Assembly (NCBI GenBank): GCA_015492195.1
Contig: WGFP01000118.1
Span: 1-19,901 of the forward strand
Direction: 5' to 3'
From: Acidiferrobacterales bacterium
GTDB lineage: Bacteria > Pseudomonadota > Gammaproteobacteria > Acidiferrobacterales > Sulfurifustaceae
Length of the DNA: 19,901 bases
Shown: positions 7,410 to 14,050 of the stretch, one piece after another
How positions within the stretch are numbered: the stretch's first letter is position 1
Layout: each line of letters begins with the position of its first letter
Translations under genes and position numbers: made by a program
The notes under the pieces: model-generated
Seen by the model: only the letters and a program-made list of their open reading frames with translations
Databases searched by the model: none
What the model was told of the DNA's origin: nothing

Positions 7410-7422
7410 AAACTTGCGTTCC

Positions 7423-7450
7423 TTCATACCCGTTTTGGAAAACCATGCAA
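7423..7450 (-). promoter_or_regulatory. Promoter for tRNA-Pro
   Basis: On the minus strand TTGCAT (7445-7450) and TATGAA (7423-7428) are 16 bp apart. The predicted start would fall only a few bases before the mature tRNA 5' end at 7409, as expected for a tRNA gene. Confidence 0.5.
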
Positions 7451-7555
7451 GAGCCTCATCACAACCACGCCCGTTGGACGTGCCCGGTTTCCGCCATGCA
7501 ATGGCGCCGCGCGGCGGCAACCGGCGTTGCTGTTTCACGGCGCCGGCCATTGTGT

Positions 7556-7575
7556 TATTGGCGCACCGGCCAATA
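7556..7575. repeat. Small inverted repeat upstream of the glycosyltransferase-like gene
   Basis: TATTGGC (7556-7562) and GCCAATA (7569-7575) are perfectly complementary around a six-base gap. Just upstream, GGCGCCGGCCATT at 7540 resembles the right half (GGCGCACCGGCCAAT). It lies in the 215-bp gap between the tRNA and the plus-strand gene starting at 7625, which otherwise shows only the tRNA promoter. Could be an operator; no regulator is known. Confidence 0.35.
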
Positions 7576-7624
7576 GTTTCACGCTCTCGCCCCATCCATC
7601 TGTTATTCGGTTCGCCTGGCACCC

Positions 7625-8995
7625 ATGATCACACCCCTTCCCACATTGATTGTGCCTGTGGAAATGCAGGTTCGCGAGTTGGACGCCAAGTTGCTGCTGG
7701 CGTGCGTTGCGGCGGAAAAGGGGTTTCCTGTCGTTCTTGGCGCGCAGACGCGGTTGCACCTGCGCATTCATTCCTTTCCCCGCGGCATCTATCTGGCCAA
7801 GGATATCCGCGCCTCGCGCGTGCGCATGTTCAAGATCCTGAAACGTCTCGGCCACCAGATCGTCGCCTGGGATGAAGAGGGGTTCGTGCGCTATCCCTCG
7901 CATTATTATTTCAAGACCCGCGTTTGCCCGCGCGCCCTCAAGGAGGTCGCCATGTTCTTCGCCTGGGGGCCCGATGACGCTGAACTGCTTGAGCGCCACC
8001 CCGGCTATGAGGGCACCGCGATAATGCAGACCGGAAATCCGCGTGTCGATCTGCTGCGCGATGGACTGCGCGGATTTTTCGATCAAGACGTCCGCATGCT
8101 TCGCCAGCGGTTCGGCCACTTCATTCTGATCAACACCAATTTCGGACATGCCAATCACTACCTGCCGAAATACACGATGAAGATCCCGTTGGACGAGAGT
8201 GGACAGCCATCCAAGGACGGCACCTGGGAAGGCGATCTCGCCTTTCACCGCAATGCCCTGTTCAACCGCTTTCAGGACATGGTCCCTAAACTGGCCCGGG
8301 CGTTCCCGCAAAAGACGATCATCCTGCGCCCGCATCCCTCGGAAAACACCGCTGTGTGGGAGCGGGCGGCTTCGGGCTGCTCAAACGTGCATGTGGTGCA
8401 GGAAGGCAGCGTGCTGCCGTGGCTCCTCGCGTGCGACGTGGTTGTCCACAATGGCTGTACCACCGCGGTCGAGGGATTTCTGGCCGGCCGGCCGGCAGTC
8501 ACATACCGCCCGATCGTGTCGAAACGGTTCGACCGCCACTTCCCCGACGCGCTGAGCTACAATGCCTTCGATCTGGATCAGTTGGTCGCCTCCATCGCCC
8601 CGTTTGTCGAAAATCCGCCGGGCGAGGTGCATACCGACGACCAGCGTGTGCATCTTGACAAACACCTTGTTTCCCAGGATGGCGACCTGGCGTGCGAGCG
8701 CATCGTTGATCTGATCCATTCATCGCCCATCATAGGCCAGGCGCAACGGCCCGCCAGCACGATGAATATCGTCACCGGCTGGCTGCACGCACGCGGGCGC
8801 ACGGTCGAAAAATCAATTCGTTCGCTGATACCCGGGCGCAAGAACTGGTGGAAATACGAAAAACACCGCTTCAGCGGCACGACGGTTTGCGAAATCAACC
8901 GTAAAATCAGGCTTTTGGAAGACCTTTCCGGGCGGTTTGAGGGGGTGCGGGCGCGCCGGATTTCAAATGACATATTTCACATTGAGCGGCCCTGA
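7625..8995 (+). CDS. Surface carbohydrate biosynthesis protein (GT-B-like glycosyltransferase)
   Basis: 456 residues. The N-terminus LIVPVEMQVRELDAKLLLA and the following GFPVVLGAQ match proteins annotated as surface carbohydrate biosynthesis proteins. The middle and C-terminal half show TGNPRVDLLR (136-145), ILRPHPSE (233-240) and VVHNGCTTAVEGFLAGRPAV (273-292), typical of the nucleotide-sugar-binding half of GT-B enzymes related to CDP-glycerol glycerophosphotransferases. No membrane helix is obvious, so it probably acts on the cytoplasmic side. About 90 residues follow the GT-like part without a known motif. Donor and acceptor are unknown. It stands alone between tRNA-Pro and the converging MerR gene, away from the other polysaccharide genes. 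Confidence 0.83.
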   Translation: MITPLPTLIVPVEMQVRELDAKLLLACVAAEKGFPVVLGAQTRLHLRIHSFPRGIYLAKDIRASRVRMFKILKRLGHQIVAWDEEGFVRYPSHYYFKTRVCPRALKEVAMFFAWGPDDAELLERHPGYEGTAIMQTGNPRVDLLRDGLRGFFDQDVRMLRQRFGHFILINTNFGHANHYLPKYTMKIPLDESGQPSKDGTWEGDLAFHRNALFNRFQDMVPKLARAFPQKTIILRPHPSENTAVWERAASGCSNVHVVQEGSVLPWLLACDVVVHNGCTTAVEGFLAGRPAVTYRPIVSKRFDRHFPDALSYNAFDLDQLVASIAPFVENPPGEVHTDDQRVHLDKHLVSQDGDLACERIVDLIHSSPIIGQAQRPASTMNIVTGWLHARGRTVEKSIRSLIPGRKNWWKYEKHRFSGTTVCEINRKIRLLEDLSGRFEGVRARRISNDIFHIERP

Positions 8996-9013
8996 GCGCC
9001 CGTTCGCACCGCG

Positions 9014-9030
9014 CCGCTGCCGGGCAGCGG
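9014..9030. terminator. Shared hairpin between convergent genes
   Basis: CCGCTGC-CGG-GCAGCGG is a perfect 7-bp stem with a three-base loop in the 37-bp gap between the glycosyltransferase-like gene (plus) and the MerR gene (minus). On the plus strand TCTTATT follows, a modest U-rich tail. It can serve both transcripts. Confidence 0.6.
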
Positions 9031-9032
9031 TC

Positions 9033-9461
9033 TTATTCGGCCTTGAGAATTTGCCGGATCCGGTCCAGCTCGCGCAGCGACGACTTGAGCACCTGAATCT
9101 GTTCGCGGCTCAAATTCGAGGCCTCCTGGGCCGAACGCAGCAGGGCCTCGTCGATTTCCTCCGGCAGCCCCAGATCGGGCGTCCGCACCCGGCCTTCTCC
9201 CGCATCGCACACATAACGCGCCCCATGTTCGCGGAGAATCTTCTGCACGCCCTTGATCGTGAAGCCCTCGCCGTAAAGAAGATGACGCACACCCTTCAGA
9301 AGCGTCACATCCTCGGGGCGGTAATAGCGCCGGCCGCCGCCGCGTTTCATGGGTCTGATCTGTGAAAACTTGCTTTCCCAGAAACGCAACACATGCTGCG
9401 GCACGTCCAGTTCGCCCGCAACCTCGCTGATTGTGCGAAAGGCCTCTGGTGATTTTTCCAC
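9033..9461 (-). CDS. MerR family transcriptional regulator
   Basis: 142 residues with GTG start. The N-terminal winged helix-turn-helix (about 8-78) shows FRTISEVAGELDVPQHVLRF, WESKF and RGGGRRYYRPEDV, the MerR DNA-binding signature. A Leu/Glu/Arg-rich helix at the C-terminus (about 110-140) probably dimerises the protein. No Cys cluster for metals is visible. The GTG at 9461 is preceded by AGGAG at a good distance and gives the usual start of this family (xEKSPEAF); an in-frame ATG at 9524 lies two bases after the ihfA stop, has no ribosome-binding site and adds an Arg-rich stretch. This gene commonly follows ihfA in alphaproteobacteria; its regulon is poorly known. Confidence 0.92.
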   Translation of the reverse strand: MEKSPEAFRTISEVAGELDVPQHVLRFWESKFSQIRPMKRGGGRRYYRPEDVTLLKGVRHLLYGEGFTIKGVQKILREHGARYVCDAGEGRVRTPDLGLPEEIDEALLRSAQEASNLSREQIQVLKSSLRELDRIRQILKAE

Positions 9462-9526
9462 CCGCTGATATCTCCTGATCCGCCGCCGGCCGGCGCCGGC
9501 TTGCAGGCGCCCGGACGGCCACATAT

Positions 9527-9823
9527 TCAGCCGCTGTTGTTAATCTTGTCCTTCAGCACATGACTGGGGCGAAACGACAAGACCCGCCGGGGGGTGATGG
9601 GAACTTCCTGCCCGGTCTTGGGGTTGCGTCCGATCCGGCCCTTCTTGTGGCGGACCGCGAAGGTCCCGAACGAAGACAGTTTGACCGATTCGCCGCGCAC
9701 CAGCGCATCGGACAGTTCGTCCAGCACCAGTTTCACCAGGTCGCCCGACTCCGAGCGCGAGAGGCCAACCTGCTGGTGTACCGAATTCGCCAGATCGGCC
9801 CTCGTTACCGTTTTGCCGCCCAT
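9527..9823 (-). CDS. ihfA: Integration host factor subunit alpha
   Basis: 98 residues, the normal length. IHF is a heterodimer that bends DNA sharply at specific sites, assisting transcription, replication and recombination. The HU/IHF fold is complete: helices to about residue 44, the LSSFGTFAVRHK strand, and the DNA-binding arm RIGRNPKTGQEVPI with the intercalating Pro at 68, then RRVLSFRPSHVLK. The ATG at 9823 follows a GGAAGG ribosome-binding site; the longer frame upstream runs through the promoter and is not coding. It has its own strong promoter (9855-9883) despite lying downstream of fabH, so expression can be independent of the lipid genes. Confidence 0.96.
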   Translation of the reverse strand: MGGKTVTRADLANSVHQQVGLSRSESGDLVKLVLDELSDALVRGESVKLSSFGTFAVRHKKGRIGRNPKTGQEVPITPRRVLSFRPSHVLKDKINNSG

Positions 9824-9854
9824 TGCGCCAACCTTCCCTTGGAATGACTTCTGA

Positions 9855-9883
9855 AAATTAGACAGGACGACCGGACCGGTCAA
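9855..9883 (-). promoter_or_regulatory. Sigma-70 promoter for ihfA
   Basis: On the minus strand TTGACC (9878-9883) and TAATTT (9855-9860) are separated by exactly 17 bp, close to the housekeeping consensus. The start of transcription would fall near 9848, about 25 bases before the ATG. GACCGGTCCGGTC lies between and over the -35, partly palindromic, and could be an operator. Confidence 0.7.
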
Positions 9884-9892
9884 GCGGCAATG

Positions 9893-9943
9893 CGATTGCC
9901 GGACACAGGAAAGACAGGCGATATCAGAGATTTCCGGCAATCG
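9893..9943. repeat. 11-bp perfect inverted repeat upstream of the ihfA promoter
   Basis: CGATTGCCGGA (9893-9903) and TCCGGCAATCG (9933-9943) are exact reverse complements with 29 bp between. The pair lies just upstream of the ihfA -35 box and downstream of the fabH stop. The A/T run sits on the wrong side for a fabH terminator on the minus strand, so a protein-binding site or a 3'-end stabilising stem for fabH mRNA are the likelier readings. Confidence 0.6.
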
Positions 9944-9971
9944 GGTCTGAAAAAAATTCAATTCTGCGTTG

Positions 9972-10949
9972 TTACCAGCGCACCAGCGCCGCGCCCCAGG
10001 TGAAGCCGCCGCCCATCGCCTCCAGCAAAACCAGATCGCCCTGTTTGATCCGGCCATCGGATTTCGCCTCGCAAAGCGCAAGCGGGATTGACGCGGCCGA
10101 CGTGTTGGCGTGGCGGTCGACGGTGATCACCACCTTGTCGCTGGAAATGCCGAATTTCCGCGCCGTTCCATCCAGAATACGCCGGTTGGCCTGATGCGGC
10201 ACAAACCAGTCAACCTGTTCGGCCTTCACACCCGCCTGCGCCAGAACCTGGTCCATTGCATCGGCGATATTGACCACCGCATGGCGGAACACTTCCCGGC
10301 CTTCCATGCGCAAAACCCCGGTCGTGCGCGTCGCGGAGGGGCCGCCATCGACATAGAGCTTGTCCTGATAGCGTCCATCGGACCGCAACAGCGTCTGCAG
10401 AACACCGCGATCGGAAATCCCGCCGCCTTGCCGCTGCGCCTCGACAACGACGGCGCCGGCGCCATCGCCAAACAACACACAGGTGGCGCGGTCTTTCCAG
10501 TCGAGAATTCTGGAAAACGTTTCCGCCCCGATAACAAGCGCCCTCTTGAAGCCGGCGCAGCGCAGAAAATTATCCGCCGTGGCCAGAGCGAAAACAAATC
10601 CCGAGCAGACGGCCTGAAGATCGAACGCCGCGCCATGGGTGATCCCAAGAGCCGCCTGCACGCTCACCGCCGATGCGGGAAACGTGTAGTCCGGCGTTGA
10701 GGTCGCCAGCACGATCAGATCGATATCACGGGCATCGACCCCGGCATCGTCGAGCGCCGCGCGCGCGGCCGCTAAGGCGAGATCGGAGGTGTTTTCGTCA
10801 TCGGCGGCGATATGGCGCTGATGGATTCCGGTGCGCGTCCTGATCCACTCATCCGATGTCTCCACGCGCCTGGCGAGTTCCTCGTTGGTGAGAACATTTT
10901 CGGGCAGATAGGACCCGCAACCCAGAATTACAGACCGCACTACACTCAC
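9972..10949 (-). CDS. fabH: Beta-ketoacyl-ACP synthase III
   Basis: Condenses acetyl-CoA with malonyl-ACP to start fatty acid synthesis (cytoplasm). 325 residues, the usual length. The catalytic triad is intact: Cys115 in LQAVCSGFVF, His252 in VPHQANRRI and Asn282 in RHANTSAASIP. GDGAGAVVVE and the C-terminal GGGFTWGAALVRW are also typical. The start is GTG at 10949, in a GTGA overlap with the plsX stop, a sign of translational coupling; plsX-fabH is a classic lipid pair. Confidence 0.97.
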   Translation of the reverse strand: MSVVRSVILGCGSYLPENVLTNEELARRVETSDEWIRTRTGIHQRHIAADDENTSDLALAAARAALDDAGVDARDIDLIVLATSTPDYTFPASAVSVQAALGITHGAAFDLQAVCSGFVFALATADNFLRCAGFKRALVIGAETFSRILDWKDRATCVLFGDGAGAVVVEAQRQGGGISDRGVLQTLLRSDGRYQDKLYVDGGPSATRTTGVLRMEGREVFRHAVVNIADAMDQVLAQAGVKAEQVDWFVPHQANRRILDGTARKFGISSDKVVITVDRHANTSAASIPLALCEAKSDGRIKQGDLVLLEAMGGGFTWGAALVRW

Positions 10950-12010
10950 GACGCCGCCACCATACCGATCTGCGCGAACTCGGCGGCCGCGTGACAGGCC
11001 GCGAGATCTTCCTCAATCCGGCCGACGAGATTGCTGCGCGCCATGTCGATCGCCATGTCCATCGCGCTTGCAAAGCCCAGAGCGTCGGCGCCCCCGTGCG
11101 ATTTGATGACAATACCATTGAGTCCCAGGAAAACACCACCGTTGGCTGATCGCGGGTCCATTTTTTCGCGCAAAGAGCGAAACGCGTTGCGCGCCAGAAA
11201 ATATCCCACCCGCGAAAGGATCGTTCTTGACATGGCGTCTTTCAGATAAACACTGATCTGCTTGGCCGTGCCTTCCGCCGTCTTCAGCGCAATGTTGCCG
11301 GTAAATCCTTCTGTCACGAAAACATTGACCGTCCCCTTGCCAAGGTCATCGCCTTCCACAAACCCCGCATAATCGATCGGCAGGGGCAAGGCGCGCAGCA
11401 TCCGTCCGGCCAGTTTCACCTCCTCGATGCCCTTGACCTCCTCCACACCGACATTGAGCAGGCCGACGGTCGGCTTTTTCATGCCGTAGAGCGCGCGCGC
11501 CATGGCCTCGCCCATCACGGCGAAATCCACCAGTTGCCTGGCATCGGCGCCGACAGTGGCGCCAACATCGAGAACGATGCTCTCGCCCTTCGTGGTCGGC
11601 CACAGGGCCGCGATCGCGGGCCTGTCGATGCCCGCCATCGTTTTCAGGACAAACCGGGCCATGACCATCAACGCGCCCGTGTTGCCCGCCGACAGCACGA
11701 CATCCGCCTCCCCCGTCTTGACCGCCTCGATGGCTTTCCACATGCTGGAAATCCGGCGGCCGCGGCGCAGCGCCTGGCTCGGTTTCGCATCCATTGCAAC
11801 CGAAGCTTCGGCGTGAACGAACCGGGTCGCGGCCTTGACCCTGGGAAAATTGTCAAGCATCGGCACGACGCGGTCCTGCCGGCCGAACATGACGACACTC
11901 ACATCCGGATTGCGCGTCAGGCTCAACTCAACGCCCGGCAGCACCATCTCCGGACCCCGGTCGCCGCCCATGGCATCAACGGATACGGATATTGTACGGC
12001 TCTGGCTCAT
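10946..12010 (-). CDS. plsX: Phosphate acyltransferase PlsX
   Basis: Makes acyl-phosphate from acyl-ACP, the substrate for PlsY in phospholipid synthesis; a peripheral membrane enzyme. 354 residues, normal length. The N-terminus VSVDAMGGDRGPEMVLPG, then SAGNTGALM, GATVGADARQLVDFAVMG and GFTGNIALKTAEGTAK, are the conserved PlsX segments. The ATG at 12010 is preceded by only a weak purine stretch. A doubtful 60-aa frame ends on this ATG (ATGA), and the gene is followed by fabH with a four-base overlap. Confidence 0.97.
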   Translation of the reverse strand: MSQSRTISVSVDAMGGDRGPEMVLPGVELSLTRNPDVSVVMFGRQDRVVPMLDNFPRVKAATRFVHAEASVAMDAKPSQALRRGRRISSMWKAIEAVKTGEADVVLSAGNTGALMVMARFVLKTMAGIDRPAIAALWPTTKGESIVLDVGATVGADARQLVDFAVMGEAMARALYGMKKPTVGLLNVGVEEVKGIEEVKLAGRMLRALPLPIDYAGFVEGDDLGKGTVNVFVTEGFTGNIALKTAEGTAKQISVYLKDAMSRTILSRVGYFLARNAFRSLREKMDPRSANGGVFLGLNGIVIKSHGGADALGFASAMDMAIDMARSNLVGRIEEDLAACHAAAEFAQIGMVAAS

Positions 12011-12189
12011 GGCGCTGCATCGGCTTTTCCGCCCCCCCGCGCCCGGCCGGCAAACCGGCGCACCAAGGCCTCAAGCTCTGCGTTCTGGTGGATCATGTCA
12101 AAAAAATCAAACAAATTATTCCATCGCTCCCCGGTTGCGTCCAGGCGCCATGATATCTGACATCCTTGCAACGTTGCCGGCGTTATCAA
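12007..12189 (-). CDS. Doubtful small ORF between DUF177 and plsX
   Basis: A 60-codon frame from TTG at 12189, or a shorter one from an internal ATG (MIHQNAELEALVRR), ends in an ATGA overlap with plsX. In favour: the overlap resembles others in this operon and plsX has a weak ribosome-binding site, so coupling would make sense. Against: a rare start, no family resemblance, an Arg/Gly/Ala-rich end, and the frame stays open upstream into DUF177 by chance. The 205-bp gap is where rpmF (ribosomal protein L32) lies in some bacteria; this peptide is not L32, lacking its Cys and N-terminal pattern. An eight-T run (minus strand) sits at 12193-12200. Confidence 0.2.
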   Translation of the reverse strand: MITPATLQGCQISWRLDATGERWNNLFDFFDMIHQNAELEALVRRFAGRARGGGKADAAP

Positions 12190-12215
12190 CAGAAAAAAAA
12201 GCGCACCGCCAATGT

Positions 12216-12797
12216 CTATTTCAAGTCCTTCAGGATGTGAAACGGATTGTTTTTCTCGATCACTTCTTCGCTCCCGCCGCGCGCGCGGGCTGGAAGCTCC
12301 GCGTCGCTCCGGCGCGGAAATGGATCGATCGTAAGTGCCAGTTCTTCGGCAACAAGCTCGCCGAAATCGAGTGTGTCGCCGGTGACGACATCCGGGTCGT
12401 CCTTCCCGGTCGCATCGAAATCGACGATCCGTGCCGGGGGCTGTTCGCCGCCGCCCTCGCGCGCGACAAATTCGCGTTCGAATTCGCCCGCCCCATCCAC
12501 GCCCATCGGCTCAAGCGTCACCCCGCAGGTCTGCACATAGTGGCTGTCGAAGGCGCCCTGGACCACGATCATCTCCTTGCCGCGCCTGTAAAACGTCACC
12601 TCGGCGCTGAGACGATCCAGCGCGACCAGCCCCAGACGGACCGCCAGGTCGCGCCGCTCCTGCTCATTCGCCGTCAGGCGCATCCGCGATTTGTTTTGCG
12701 TGATCGCGGCAAGCGCACGGGTGCGGCTGAATTCCGGAACTCGCGGGGCGTCAGGCAAGGTCATGTCGTCATCCGGTATGCCAACAGCCGGGGTCAC
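12216..12797 (-). CDS. DUF177 / YceD family protein
   Basis: 193 residues from GTG 12797, or 182 from ATG 12764. The family is linked to accumulation of 23S rRNA in bacteria and plants (established for YceD homologues). Visible: a CGVTLEPMG segment in which one Cys of the usual position is kept, the acidic stretch DTLDFGELVAEELALTIDPFPR, and the C-terminal NPFHILKDLK, the hallmark of the family. The GTG start overlaps the stop of the chaperone gene (GTGA), which favours it; the inner ATG begins a more typical N-terminus. It commonly lies just before plsX. Confidence 0.92.
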   Translation of the reverse strand: MTPAVGIPDDDMTLPDAPRVPEFSRTRALAAITQNKSRMRLTANEQERRDLAVRLGLVALDRLSAEVTFYRRGKEMIVVQGAFDSHYVQTCGVTLEPMGVDGAGEFEREFVAREGGGEQPPARIVDFDATGKDDPDVVTGDTLDFGELVAEELALTIDPFPRRSDAELPARARGGSEEVIEKNNPFHILKDLK

Positions 12798-13324
12798 GGC
12801 GCGCTGAATTGCACCTGTCCTTCGACGAAGCGCGGAGCGGGCTGGCCGGCCAGGATATCGCTCTGCTTCAATACATAATCGGCAAGCAGACCCGCAACGT
12901 CCCCGTTCCCGGCGCCCTCGGGAAAAAAATTGCGGTCAATGGCATCGCGCAGCCGTTCTGCATCCTTCGCATCGACCGCTTCGCCATAGGCATGCGCGCG
13001 GCCGTAGAACGCCGCCGCCATTTTCTTCACCCGCTTTGCAACCGAAATATCGCCGACGCCCATTTCCCTCAGCGAATGGTCAAAATCTTCAAACATGGCG
13101 TTGAAAACCTTCTGCGAAACTTCCCGGGCGGCGGGGCCTTCATCCTTGAGCCGGTAGAACACCAGGAAGGCATGAAGGACAATCATGTCGAAACGCCCGT
13201 CCAGTGTATCGGGCACGCCCATCCGCGCATAGAAGCGCGGCTGCCGCGCCTGCGCCACAATCTTTTCGTAGAGCGCGGTGGCTGCGTCATCGAGCGGTGA
13301 ATGTTTGCGAAACCAGTTGAACAT
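12794..13324 (-). CDS. Ubiquinol-cytochrome c chaperone family protein (CBP3-like)
   Basis: 176 residues. Homologous to mitochondrial CBP3/UQCC1, which assists cytochrome b assembly in the bc1 complex. Characteristic: ALYEKIVAQARQPRFYARMGVPDTLDGRFDMIVLHAFLVFYRLKDEG (written here in part: QARQPRFYARMGVPD and GRFDMIVLHAFLV), followed by MFEDFDHSLREMGVGDISVAKR and FYGRAHAYGEA. I chose ATG 13324 (MFNWFRK), the family's normal start; a TTG further upstream adds 19 atypical residues. Its presence implies a bc1-type respiratory chain. It lies divergently from bamE with a 159-bp gap. Confidence 0.92.
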   Translation of the reverse strand: MFNWFRKHSPLDDAATALYEKIVAQARQPRFYARMGVPDTLDGRFDMIVLHAFLVFYRLKDEGPAAREVSQKVFNAMFEDFDHSLREMGVGDISVAKRVKKMAAAFYGRAHAYGEAVDAKDAERLRDAIDRNFFPEGAGNGDVAGLLADYVLKQSDILAGQPAPRFVEGQVQFSAP

Positions 13325-13388
13325 GGCCGTCGAGCCTGCGTTGATAACCACGTTGCCAGGGAGTGACTGCCGGCACTTCAATCACCCC

Positions 13389-13417
13389 TTGCGTGATGTT
13401 ACACTCACAGCTATGCG
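13389..13417 (+). promoter_or_regulatory. Probable bamE promoter
   Basis: TTGCGT (13389-13394) and TATGCG (13412-13417) with a 17-bp spacer lie about 70 bp upstream of the bamE start, in the divergent gap with the chaperone gene. I saw no equally good promoter on the minus strand in this gap. Confidence 0.4.
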
Positions 13418-13483
13418 ATGGGGAACACGCGGGCAAGGGCTCATGAGCCGGGCGGCGACTGGATCTGCCGGACAGGACTGCGA

Positions 13484-13963
13484 ATGTATATGAAAACAAA
13501 AAATCTGCAACAAGCCCGGACCAGGGTCATCCGGGTCGCGGCAGGCGTTTTGCTCGCCGCCGGCCTCGCCGCCTGCAGCCCGATTGTGGATTACAATGGC
13601 TATCTGCCCAAGACGGAGGATCTGCAGAAGGTGCAGATCGGTCAGAGCAAGGCGGAAATACAGGCGCTGCTTGGATCGCCGTCCACCACCGCCACCGTCA
13701 GCCGCGAAGGCGAAACCTATTACTACATCTCAAGCGTGACCGAGCGTTTCGCTTTTTTTGCGCCGAAGGTGGTGGACCGTGAAATTCTGTCTATCAGTTT
13801 TGATCGCGATGGCCGGGTGGCGAGCTTTGGCCACTATGGGCTCGAGGACGGCAAGATCGTCAATTTCATTTCGCGCGAAACACCGACCCGCGGGCGGGAG
13901 TTGACCATGCTCCAGGAACTGTTTGACAATTTCGGGCGCTTCTCGCCCGGCGCCGGCGAGTAG
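13484..13963 (+). CDS. bamE: Outer membrane protein assembly factor BamE (SmpA/OmlA lipoprotein)
   Basis: 159 residues. A lipoprotein of the BAM complex that inserts beta-barrel proteins into the outer membrane. A basic N-terminus and hydrophobic stretch end in the lipobox LAAC (Cys31), so the mature protein is lipid-anchored in the periplasm-facing outer membrane. The SmpA/OmlA domain (about 40-115) shows DLQKVQIGQSKAEIQALLGSPS and the YYYISS strand. The start at 13484 has AGGA at a proper distance; an earlier ATG in frame at 13490 is only two codons further, and the open frame upstream to 13418 lacks a signal. The C-terminal 40 residues extend past the minimal domain, as in other alphaproteobacteria. 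Confidence 0.94.
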   Translation: MYMKTKNLQQARTRVIRVAAGVLLAAGLAACSPIVDYNGYLPKTEDLQKVQIGQSKAEIQALLGSPSTTATVSREGETYYYISSVTERFAFFAPKVVDREILSISFDRDGRVASFGHYGLEDGKIVNFISRETPTRGRELTMLQELFDNFGRFSPGAGE

Positions 13964-13978
13964 GAACCGGCCGGTTCC
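13963..13978. terminator. Palindromic hairpin at the bamE 3' end
   Basis: GGAACCGGCCGGTTCC, a 16-bp perfect palindrome beginning on the last base of the bamE stop codon. It would form a tight stem at the end of the mRNA. No T-run follows, so it may stabilise or, with Rho, end the transcript. Confidence 0.45.
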
Positions 13979-13998
13979 GTTACGCCACCCCCCCCCGC

Positions 13999-14038
13999 AC
14001 CGCAACCATCGTGCGGGCGCGAGGGGGCGGGTTGCGGT
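13999..14038 (-). terminator. Stem-loop downstream of hppA
   Basis: ACCGCAACC (13999-14007) pairs with GGTTGCGGT (14030-14038) across a GC-rich 22-base loop, 12 bp after the hppA stop on the minus strand. A run of nine or more G on the minus strand follows instead of a T-run. Likely the 3' end structure of hppA mRNA. Confidence 0.45.
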
Positions 14039-14050
14039 TGTCCGGTGCGC

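Noticed and set aside
7136..7576. Plus-strand protein frame containing AGFEPATPGPPDRCANRTAPR
   Set aside because: It is the antisense reading of the tRNA-Pro gene, a well-known spurious annotation pattern.
9933..9957. fabH intrinsic terminator from the dyad and A/T run
   Set aside because: On the fabH strand the T-run comes before the hairpin, the wrong order for an intrinsic terminator.
9824..10081. N-terminal extension of ihfA to 10081
   Set aside because: It runs through the ihfA promoter and the end of fabH; ATG 9823 gives the standard 98-aa protein.
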